A stretch of DNA of 11,464 nt from Desulfomicrobium sp. (GTDB lineage Bacteria; Desulfobacterota; Desulfovibrionia; Desulfovibrionales; Desulfomicrobiaceae), in assembly GCA_003542385.1 (NCBI GenBank), contig DPKT01000006.1, forward strand, positions 1 through 11,464, written 5' to 3'. The translations under genes were made by a program, and so were the position numbers. Shown piece after piece: positions 1-5,630 of this stretch. The first letter of the stretch is position 1; every line of letters starts with the position of its first letter. Under the pieces are notes generated by a model. It ran no database searches. It worked only from the letters and a program-made list of their open reading frames with translations, and was not told where the DNA came from.

Positions 1-132
1 CAGACCGCCAAGCCACACCGGCCTCTCCGTCCCGCGGCCTGCCGATCCGCCTGCCCGCGCCCGAAACCGGGCGAGCGGGCAGCGAAGGCGCAAAGACCCG
101 CCGGAAAATCCTCGCGGCGCGCAAAACGCTAG
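1..132 (+). CDS. possible 3' end of an upstream gene (partial)
   Basis: The first forward frame is open from the window edge to a TAG at 130-132 and would encode a 43-residue tail rich in Arg, Lys, Pro and Ala, ending in SSRRAKR. Basic tails like this occur on RNA helicases and other nucleic-acid-binding proteins, but nothing here identifies a family. The only support for this frame over the other two is that its stop comes just before a terminator-like hairpin at 161-185, while the other open frames run through that hairpin. A 28-nt GC-rich inverted repeat (53-80, arms GCCCGCGCCCG and CGGGC-GA-GCGGGC) lies inside it. The region may equally be non-coding. Confidence 0.28.
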   Translation, partial: QTAKPHRPLRPAACRSACPRPKPGERAAKAQRPAGKSSRRAKR

Positions 133-160
133 CCCTTTCCCCATTTCCGAGGCACCTCGC

Positions 161-185
161 GCCCGAAGACCGGGCCGTTATTTTT
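161..185 (+). terminator. candidate intrinsic terminator of the upstream gene
   Basis: GCCCG (161-165) pairs with CGGGC (171-175) around a 5-nt loop, followed closely by CGTTATTTTT. The stem is only 5 bp but all G-C, and the T run is good. It would end a plus-strand transcript entering from the left and insulate the HU gene. Confidence 0.4.
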
Positions 186-209
186 ATGATTGTCTTTTCA
201 AGAAGATAG

Positions 210-238
210 TTGTCTTTTTTATTTTTCGGCTGTAATAT
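210..238 (+). promoter_or_regulatory. candidate sigma70 promoter for the HU-family gene
   Basis: TTGTCT (210-215) and TAATAT (233-238) are separated by exactly 17 nt, in the most AT-rich stretch of the window. Each hexamer matches consensus at 4 of 6 positions. The -35 box is the second copy of a direct repeat TTGTCTTTT (190-198 and 210-218) with a 20-bp period, so a regulator could touch both copies. A start near 245 would leave an untranslated leader of about 270 nt before the HU start. Confidence 0.42.
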
Positions 239-518
239 CAGACACAAGTGACATTTCCGACTGCCTTTCCCCGGGCTGGAAGCCGTCAGGTCCGGTCGCA
301 CGGTGCCCGAATGCAATTTTTTTTTTGCAAACATGTCCAGAATAACTTCCCAAAGTTCTTGGTTTTTATTATCAAGGGTTCAATTTTCGGAGGAACGCCG
401 CGCGCGTCACGGACATGACCGAAGAGCAAGCGTTGTGATGGCAGGGATGTGACATGCCGGCATGAGGGAAACCACACCGCGATCCGCAGTATCCATGAAT
501 CGCAATCCGGAGCAGAAG
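239..518 (+). other. long gene-free leader upstream of the HU gene
   Basis: No convincing gene is visible in these 280 bases. The stretch contains an inverted repeat TGCAA/TTGCA flanking eight T residues (312-329), part of a ten-T run. It also has a Shine-Dalgarno-like GGAGGAA (389-395) with no start at proper distance, two very short reading frames (415-438, MTEEQAL; 438-452, MAGM) joined by a TGATG overlap, and a perfect 12-bp palindrome CATGCCGGCATG (453-464). These could be parts of a regulated 5' leader. None matches an RNA family I recognise. Confidence 0.4.
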
Positions 519-794
519 ATGAACAAAAGCGAACTTATCCAGTCCCTTGCAGAAAAAATCAAAATCTCCAACGATGAAGCGTCGACCATCGTCGACAGTT
601 TCTTCGATTCCATGCGCGACGCGCTGCTGCGCGGGGATCGGATCGAAATCCGCGGATTCGGCAGTTTCAAGATCAAGCAGTACGAAGGCTACGTCGGCCG
701 CAACCCCAAGACCGGCGAATCCGTGCAGGTCAAGCCCAAGAAGATGCCTTTCTTCAAGGCGGGCAAAGGGCTGCTGGATTTCCTGAACAGCTAA
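519..794 (+). CDS. HU/IHF-family DNA-binding protein
   Basis: A 91-residue nucleoid-associated protein that dimerises and bends DNA. It has the full family layout: an N-terminal helical dimerisation part (about 1-40), the GFGSF turn (46-50), the beta-arm with GRNPKTGE (60-67) whose Pro63 sits where the DNA-intercalating proline is, and a C-terminal FKAGK segment (79-83) before the last helix. The length equals the usual 90-95 residues. The ATG at 519 is chosen because GGAG (509-512) lies 6 nt upstream and because homologs start with MNKSEL-like sequence. An in-frame ATG at 462 would add 19 atypical residues and lacks a well-placed ribosome site. HU and IHF-beta subtypes cannot be told apart safely here. 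It precedes the kinase operon by 87 nt with no terminator seen, so read-through is possible. Confidence 0.93.
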   Translation: MNKSELIQSLAEKIKISNDEASTIVDSFFDSMRDALLRGDRIEIRGFGSFKIKQYEGYVGRNPKTGESVQVKPKKMPFFKAGKGLLDFLNS

Positions 795-881
795 AACCCG
801 TTGACAGCAGGCCGTTTCGGCGCAATTGCTCGCGGCACACTTTCAACGACGGTTTCAATCGGTCTCCCCAGGAAGGATTGA

Positions 882-1778
882 ATGCCGTGTCATGGAGCTC
901 CGGCATTGCATTCCGTTATCCAGCGCGTAGCAGCCATTCACGATCTCTCCGGATTCGGCGGGGGGTCACTTTCAGCAGTGATCCCTATTATGTCGGCCAT
1001 GGGCATACAGGTCTGCAGCCTTCCCACGGCCATCCTCTCCACCCACACGGGCGGCTTCACGGACTTCCATTTCCGCGACCTGACGGACGACATGCGCCTC
1101 ATCATCACGCACTGGCGCAGGCTGTCCCTGTCCTTTGCCGCCATCTACTCCGGCTTCCTGGGTTCCGTCGAGCAGATCGGCATCGTCCGCGACTTCATCC
1201 GCGACTTCAGAAACCCTGACACGCTGGTGATCGTCGACCCGGTCCTGGGCGACGACGGGAAACTCTACGACACCATGGCCGAAGGGATGGTTGCCGGCAT
1301 GCGCAGCCTCGTCGCCTCGGCCGACGTCATCACCCCGAACATCACCGAAGCGGGCCTGCTGCTGGGCGAGTCGTCCCTGCCCGCGCCGTCCGACACGGAC
1401 GAGATCAAAGCCTGGACCCGGGCCCTTTCGAATCTGGGCCCCCGCTGCGTCATCATCACCAGCGTGCCCGAAGACTCCGTCAGGGGCACCTCCGTCGTGG
1501 CCTACGACCGCGAGGCCGGCCGCTACTGGAAAGTAGCGTGCCCTTATATTCCGGCATGTTACCCAGGGACTGGAGATATTTTCGCCAGCGTGATATGCGG
1601 CTCGCTCCTGCAGGGCGACTCGCTCCCCCTGTCCCTGGACAGGGCCGTACAGTTCGTGTCCATGGCCATCAGAACGACATTCGGCCACAATTTTCCGGAA
1701 CGCGAAGGCGTTTTCCTGGAGCGGGTGCTGCCAAGCCTGAACGCCCCCGTGTCCATGAGCAGCTTCGAACTGATATGA
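882..1778 (+). CDS. pyridoxal/pyridoxamine kinase (PdxK/PdxY type, ribokinase superfamily)
   Basis: A 298-residue cytoplasmic kinase that phosphorylates pyridoxal or pyridoxamine in the vitamin B6 salvage route to PLP. Visible signatures are the N-terminal AIHDLSGFGGGSL (18-30), the substrate-region LSTHTGGF (52-59), VDPVLGDDGKLY (118-129), TPNITEA (151-157), and the C-terminal anion-hole and catalytic motif PGTGD (228-232), where Asp232 is the expected base. The sequence resembles the Firmicute-style pyridoxamine kinases more than E. coli PdxK. The related hydroxymethylpyrimidine kinases (ThiD) are the main alternative, but THTGGF favours a B6 kinase. AGGAAGG (870-876) sits 5 nt before the ATG and fixes the start, giving about 10 extra N-terminal residues before the fold. 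The stop overlaps the next start (ATGA, 1775-1778). Codons around the catalytic motif (1540-1580) are less GC-rich in third position than the rest of the gene. Confidence 0.88.
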   Translation: MPCHGAPALHSVIQRVAAIHDLSGFGGGSLSAVIPIMSAMGIQVCSLPTAILSTHTGGFTDFHFRDLTDDMRLIITHWRRLSLSFAAIYSGFLGSVEQIGIVRDFIRDFRNPDTLVIVDPVLGDDGKLYDTMAEGMVAGMRSLVASADVITPNITEAGLLLGESSLPAPSDTDEIKAWTRALSNLGPRCVIITSVPEDSVRGTSVVAYDREAGRYWKVACPYIPACYPGTGDIFASVICGSLLQGDSLPLSLDRAVQFVSMAIRTTFGHNFPEREGVFLERVLPSLNAPVSMSSFELI

Positions 1779-2617
1779 GCCCGTACCGCGGCATCTTCGT
1801 CAGCGACCTGGATGGCACCCTGCTGCGCGACGGACGCATCTCCCCCGAGGACCTCGAAGCCTTCGGGACCCTCGGCTGCCGCGGGATCCTGCGGGTCATC
1901 GCCACGGGACGCTCCCTGCACTCGGCCGAAGCCTGCCTGCCGCACGGCTTTCCTGCCGACTACATCGTCCTGTCCACGGGAAATCAGGTCATGCACTGGG
2001 GGACGCGGGAGGTGCTGCGTTCTTCACGCTTGTTGGCGGACGAAATTCAGGCTATCTGTTCGGCTTTACGCGGGCTCGGACTGAACTTCATGGTCCATGA
2101 CGATTTTCCGAGGAACCATGGCTTCGCCTACAGGCGGGGCCTGAAGCCGGTCGAGGACTTCGAGCGCAGGCTGGCCCTGCATGCGGCGCATGGGCGCGAG
2201 ATGGACGACTGCCCGGACATGGACACCGCGTCGCAAGTTCTGGCTGTCGTCGACGCAGCGGACGAGGGACTGCATGCACGCCTCGCCCGGGAGTTCGCGG
2301 GCTTAAGCGTCATCAGGGCCACCTCGCCCCTGGACGGCCGCTCCGTGTGGATCGAGATTTTCGCGGCGGGCGTCTCCAAGGCCGCCGGAGTGCGGGATAT
2401 CATCGACCGTCACGGAATGCAGGACGCGCTGATCGCCGCCATCGGCAACGACCACAACGACAGGGACATGCTCGACATGGCGCATGTGCCCTTCAAGATC
2501 GAAAATTCATTTTTGGGCGACGACACGTACATCACCGCCCCGAACACCAGCGATGCGGTGGCCAGAGCCATCGCGCACTATACGGAATTGCTGCAGGCAG
2601 ACGCAGAGCGTTCATGA
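1775..2617 (+). CDS. HAD-superfamily hydrolase, Cof type (class IIB)
   Basis: A 280-residue cytoplasmic phosphatase. All four HAD motifs are present: DLDGT (11-15; nucleophile Asp11 and acid/base Asp13), Thr44 in IATGRS, Lys202 in GVSKAAGV, and GNDHNDRDML (224-233) with Mg-binding Asp226 and Asp229. The long insert between motifs II and III is the class IIB cap of the Cof/YbhA group, whose members dephosphorylate sugar phosphates, PLP and similar small phosphates. The ATG at 1775 is chosen because it overlaps the kinase stop as ATGA; the open frame extends further upstream, but only through the kinase gene. The 3' end overlaps mlaE in the same way (2614-2617). Next to a B6 kinase, PLP or another phosphorylated metabolite is a reasonable substrate guess, but the sequence does not show it. 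A short stretch (about 2010-2075) uses unusually AT-ending codons for this gene. Confidence 0.88.
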   Translation: MSPYRGIFVSDLDGTLLRDGRISPEDLEAFGTLGCRGILRVIATGRSLHSAEACLPHGFPADYIVLSTGNQVMHWGTREVLRSSRLLADEIQAICSALRGLGLNFMVHDDFPRNHGFAYRRGLKPVEDFERRLALHAAHGREMDDCPDMDTASQVLAVVDAADEGLHARLAREFAGLSVIRATSPLDGRSVWIEIFAAGVSKAAGVRDIIDRHGMQDALIAAIGNDHNDRDMLDMAHVPFKIENSFLGDDTYITAPNTSDAVARAIAHYTELLQADAERS

Positions 2618-3405
2618 AAAGCTTATCCGCCTTCCCCGCGCTGATCGGGGCAACTTCGCTGTCCATCGTACGCAACGTGGGACAGTGGGGAGTATTCTCC
2701 CTGATGTCCGTCCTCGGCATGATCCACGTGCGCAAGCTTTTGCCCAAGGTGCTCTACAACATCCACTTCATCGGCTTCAAATCCCTGAACATCATCATCC
2801 TTGTGGCCTTCTTCACGGGCATGGTTCTGGGCCTGCAGGGCTACTACACCCTCATCAAGTTCAGTGCCGAAGGCATGCTCGGCGTGGCCGTGGCACTGTC
2901 CCTGGTGCGCGAACTGGGGCCGGTGCTGACGGCCATCATGCTCATCGGCCGGGCCGGGTCGAGCATCAGCGCCGAGATCGGCATCATGCGCATCTCCGAG
3001 CAGATCGACGCCCTGTCCACCATGGACGTGGACCCGGTACGCTACCTCGTCACGCCCAAGGTCATCGCCTCCCTGATATGCTTCCCGCTGCTGACGGCGA
3101 TCTTCGACTGCGTGGGCATCATGGGCGGCTACTTCTCGTCCCTGCTCCTGAGCACCCGCTCGGGCATCTACTTCAGCAAGATCCAGTCGAGCCTGCTCCT
3201 GGAGGACGTCACGGGGGGCTTCATCAAGTCCTTCGTCTTCGCCTTCATCGTCATCACCATCTGCTGCTACTGCGGCTACTACACCCACCAGAACCAGTCG
3301 AGCGCCGGCGCCGAAGGCGTCAGCAACTCCACGACATCGGCAGTGGTCCAGTCCTGCGTGTACGTCCTCATCGCCGACTACGTCATAACCTCCTTCCTGA
3401 TGTGA
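2614..3405 (+). CDS. mlaE: MlaE-family inner-membrane permease of the phospholipid ABC transporter
   Basis: A 263-residue integral membrane protein, the transmembrane subunit of the MlaFED phospholipid transporter. It has the MlaE/YrbE family pattern: an N-terminal amphipathic part, a first membrane segment near 57-75 (NIIILVAFFTGMVLGLQG), the ALSLVRELGPVLTAIMLIGRAGSSISAEIG core (about 94-123) and the coupling stretch IMRISEQIDAL (124-134) that contacts the ATPase. Further hydrophobic segments lie near 148-172, 208-230 and 244-263. The length matches the family (about 260). The start is set by the ATGA overlap with the HAD gene stop. mlaF follows after only 4 nt, so the two subunits should be made in balanced amounts. 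Confidence 0.95.
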   Translation: MKSLSAFPALIGATSLSIVRNVGQWGVFSLMSVLGMIHVRKLLPKVLYNIHFIGFKSLNIIILVAFFTGMVLGLQGYYTLIKFSAEGMLGVAVALSLVRELGPVLTAIMLIGRAGSSISAEIGIMRISEQIDALSTMDVDPVRYLVTPKVIASLICFPLLTAIFDCVGIMGGYFSSLLLSTRSGIYFSKIQSSLLLEDVTGGFIKSFVFAFIVITICCYCGYYTHQNQSSAGAEGVSNSTTSAVVQSCVYVLIADYVITSFLM

Positions 3406-3409
3406 GCCC

Positions 3410-4600
3410 ATGAGCGAGACACCACTCATCCAACTGCGCAACATCACGAAGGCCTTCGGCGGCAGGACCATCCTGAAGAACGCCTCCCTGGACATCCGGC
3501 GCAACGAGATCACGGCCATCATCGGCAAGAGCGGCGGGGGCAAGAGCGTCCTGGTCAAGCACATCATCGGACTCATCGAGCCCGACAGCGGCGACATCGT
3601 CTTCGACGGCCAGGCCTACTCGACCATGAACCGCCGCCAGTTCTCGGCCGTGAAGAAGCGCTGCAGCTACATGTTCCAGAACAACGCCCTTTTCGACTCC
3701 ATGACGGTCTTCGAGAACATCGCCCTGCCCCTGCGGGAGAAGTTCGTCTTCAAGCGCCGCCAGATCGAGGACAAGGTCAGGGCGCGCATCGAGCAGCTCG
3801 AACTGCAGGAAGTGGCCCACATGTACCCCAAGCAGATCTCGGGGGGCATGCAGAAGCGCGTGGCCCTTGCGCGGGCCCTGGTCACGGAGCCGGAGATCAT
3901 CTTCTTCGACGAGCCCACCACGGGCTTGGACCCCATCCGCAAGAAGACCGTCTTCTCCATGATCCACCACTATTACGAGAAGCTGAACTTCACTGCGGTC
4001 ATCATCACCCACGACATCCCGGACATCTTTTACATCGCCCAGACCGTGAACATCCTGGATGATGGGCACATCGTCTTTTCAGGCTCCCCCATCGCCCTGG
4101 AACAGTCGGCCGACCCGGAGCTCTATCCCTACACCCACGGCCACGAGCTGCTCATCGACGAACTGACGGGGTTGCACAACAGACTGGCCCTGACCCGCAA
4201 GATCGATGATTTCAGCGCCGGATCGGGCCGGGACGAGCATCTGGCCGTGGCCACCATCCGACTGGTGGGCATGCGGACCATCATGGACTACAAGGGGAAC
4301 CTCCTGGCACACGCCATCATCAAGCAGCTGGCCAAGTACGTGCAGGGCTTCCTGCCGGCGGGAGCCTGCGCCGGGATGTTCTCCAAGGAAATTCTCGTCC
4401 TGGCCGCCAAGACCAGGGACACATCCGTCCTTGAGACCTTCCTGAAGCGTCTCGCGGACTATTTCGGGGCCCTGAGCGTCGAAACCTTCTGCCACCGGCA
4501 CAGACTGCAGGTCGAAATCGGCGGGACCCTGGCCACCAGGGGTGTCAACGCCTGCACGGCTGTTCAGGAAGCACTTGCAACCTCCAAGAAGTACGTATGA
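3410..4600 (+). CDS. mlaF: MlaF-family ATPase fused to a degenerate GGDEF domain
   Basis: A 396-residue protein, whereas MlaF is usually about 270. Residues 1-245 are a complete ABC ATPase that powers MlaE: Walker A GKSGGGKS (39-46), Q-loop Gln90, signature ISGGMQKR (143-150), Walker B IIFFDEP (163-169) with catalytic Glu168, and H-loop His201. From residue 250 the sequence changes family: DELTGLHNR (250-258) is the classic opening of a GGDEF domain, followed by the right spacing of strands and helices to the C-terminus. The active-site motif is lost: MFSKEI (323-328) stands where GG(D/E)EF should be, IRLVGM (283-288) replaces the metal-binding D-x-D strand, and no RxxD inhibitory site is visible. 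The domain is therefore expected to bind or regulate, not to make c-di-GMP. The reading frame is continuous with uniform codon use, so this is not an obvious frameshift artefact. The stop overlaps mlaD (ATGA, 4597-4600). Confidence 0.93.
   Translation: MSETPLIQLRNITKAFGGRTILKNASLDIRRNEITAIIGKSGGGKSVLVKHIIGLIEPDSGDIVFDGQAYSTMNRRQFSAVKKRCSYMFQNNALFDSMTVFENIALPLREKFVFKRRQIEDKVRARIEQLELQEVAHMYPKQISGGMQKRVALARALVTEPEIIFFDEPTTGLDPIRKKTVFSMIHHYYEKLNFTAVIITHDIPDIFYIAQTVNILDDGHIVFSGSPIALEQSADPELYPYTHGHELLIDELTGLHNRLALTRKIDDFSAGSGRDEHLAVATIRLVGMRTIMDYKGNLLAHAIIKQLAKYVQGFLPAGACAGMFSKEILVLAAKTRDTSVLETFLKRLADYFGALSVETFCHRHRLQVEIGGTLATRGVNACTAVQEALATSKKYV
4157..4597 (+). other. degenerate GGDEF domain region of MlaF (residues 250-396)
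   Basis: Aligned by eye to typical diguanylate cyclases such as PleD: DELTGLHNR matches the DxLTGLxNRR opening almost exactly. LAVATIRLVGMRTIMDYKGN occupies the place of the strand-helix normally reading as I-D-x-D-x-FK-x-IND-x-GH. The helix HAIIKQLAKYVQGFL fits the helix before the active site, GMFSKEILVLAAK fits the GGDEF hairpin with its key residues replaced, and VEIGGTLATRG fits the conserved SIGVA strand. The final helix EALATSKKYV fits the A-D-x-ALY-x-AK helix. Catalytic and metal ligands are gone but the fold is traceable. Confidence 0.78.
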
Positions 4601-5055
4601 AAATCTCAAGCTCATCCATGCACATCTCTATCGGCCTGTTCATCCTGATCGGGCTCGGCTGTACGGCGTACCTGGCCATGACCCTGGCCAACACGACATT
4701 CTTCTCCGGCGACTCGTACCTTGTCTCGGCCAAATTCACGGCCGTGAACGGCTTGCGGCCGGGGAGCAACGTCGAGATATCCGGCGTGGCCGTGGGCAAG
4801 GTCGCAGACATCACCCTGGACCAGACCCTGTACCAGGCCGTGGTGACCATGCAGGTCCAGAACGCCGTGGGCATCCCCGTGGACTCCGTGGCGGCCATCA
4901 AGACCAGCGGCCTCATCGGCGACAAGTACGTCAGCATCACGCCCGGCGCCGACGACGCCATGCTCGAGACCGGAGGCGTGATCCAGGACACCCAGGCTGC
5001 CCTCGACATCGAGGAAATGATCTCCAAATACGTATTCGGAAGCGTCGAAAAATGA
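4597..5055 (+). CDS. mlaD: MlaD-family MCE-domain protein
   Basis: A 152-residue inner-membrane-anchored MCE protein that forms the periplasmic hexameric ring on MlaFE and passes lipids between MlaC and the permease. One N-terminal membrane segment (about 9-30) is followed by a single MCE domain, including VNGLRPGSNVEISGVAVGKV (48-67) and SGLIGDKYVSITPG (about 107-120). It ends soon after a helix IEEMISKYVFGS that corresponds to the pore-lining helix of E. coli MlaD (LEDLIGQFLYGS as I recall it). The disordered tail found in E. coli is absent, which explains the shorter length. The start overlaps the mlaF stop (ATGA) and the stop overlaps mlaC (ATGA, 5052-5055). Confidence 0.94.
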   Translation: MKISSSSMHISIGLFILIGLGCTAYLAMTLANTTFFSGDSYLVSAKFTAVNGLRPGSNVEISGVAVGKVADITLDQTLYQAVVTMQVQNAVGIPVDSVAAIKTSGLIGDKYVSITPGADDAMLETGGVIQDTQAALDIEEMISKYVFGSVEK

Positions 5056-5630
5056 AAAAACTGTTTCTTCTCCTGTTTCTGCTGCCCTGCGTGGCCCTGG
5101 CAATGGACACGCCGACAAGCTACATCCGCTCCAACGTCGACGCCGTGGTCGCAATCCTGACCTCGCCGGAATACAAGGACGAGACGACCCGTGACGTGCA
5201 GATGCAGAAAATCGAGGGCATCGTCGACGGGTTCTTCGACTCCGAGGAACTGTCCAAACGCTCCCTCGGACAATACTGGCGGACCTTCACCCCCCAGCAG
5301 CGCGACGAGTTCCAGGTCCTGTTTCTGGAACTCATCAAGAGCGTCTATCTCAAGAAATCAGTGGCCTACAACGGCGAAGTGGTGGCCTTCAACCAGGAGA
5401 TCATCAAGTCCGACACTCAGGCCGAGGTGCACACCACCATCACCTCGCCGCAGTTGAACATTCCCGTCATCTACTACATGCTGCGCAAGGACGCCTCCTG
5501 GAAGGTCTACGACGTGTCCGTGGAGAACGTCAGTCTGGTCAAGAACTACCGTTCGCAGTTCCAGAGCATCCTGCAGAAGAACTCGCCCGATCAACTCATC
5601 GCCATCCTGAAGGAAAAAACCAATGAGTAA
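5052..5630 (+). CDS. mlaC: MlaC-family periplasmic phospholipid-binding protein
   Basis: A 192-residue exported protein that shuttles phospholipid between the MlaA complex and MlaFED. The signal peptide is clear: Lys2-Lys3, a Leu/Phe-rich core, then VALA (14-17) as a signal peptidase I site. Cys13 follows Leu-Pro, a poor lipobox, so it is not read as a lipoprotein. The mature part has the MlaC/Ttg2D pattern: an early helix with DAVVAILTSPEY, EGIVDGFFDSEELSKRSLGQYW (about 56-77), TPQQRDEFQVLFLELIK, and the strand ending WKVYDVSVENVSLVKNYRSQF near the C-terminus. The length is typical (about 190-210). The start is set by the ATGA overlap with mlaD; the stop lies 8 nt inside mlaA. Confidence 0.94.
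   Translation: MKKLFLLLFLLPCVALAMDTPTSYIRSNVDAVVAILTSPEYKDETTRDVQMQKIEGIVDGFFDSEELSKRSLGQYWRTFTPQQRDEFQVLFLELIKSVYLKKSVAYNGEVVAFNQEIIKSDTQAEVHTTITSPQLNIPVIYYMLRKDASWKVYDVSVENVSLVKNYRSQFQSILQKNSPDQLIAILKEKTNE

Noticed and set aside
53..80. GC-rich hairpin as a terminator
   Set aside because: The stem is strong (11 bp with a 2-nt bulge), but no T run follows on either strand, and it lies inside a possible coding tail.
462..518. N-terminal extension of the HU protein from an upstream in-frame ATG
   Set aside because: The added 19 residues are unlike family members, no ribosome site is at the right distance, and GGAG precedes the ATG at 519.
801..830. Promoter for the kinase-mla operon based on a perfect TTGACA at 801-806
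   Set aside because: At 16-18 nt spacing the sequence is CAATTGCT, with no acceptable -10 hexamer. It may still be an activator-dependent promoter but is not supported as it stands.
2484..3413. Open frame of 309 codons on the plus strand overlapping mlaE
   Set aside because: It is out of frame with the membrane protein MlaE, is full of Arg/His/Pro repeats and has no recognisable domain, while mlaE itself is unmistakable.
2623..3597. Open frame of 324 codons on the minus strand over mlaE and mlaF
   Set aside because: Antisense shadow of real genes with low-complexity Asp/Glu/His/Gly composition.
4590..4610. Frameshift or assembly join making the long MlaF
   Set aside because: The ATPase part and the GGDEF-like part are in one continuous frame with the same codon habits, and the true stop overlaps mlaD by ATGA as at other junctions in this operon.
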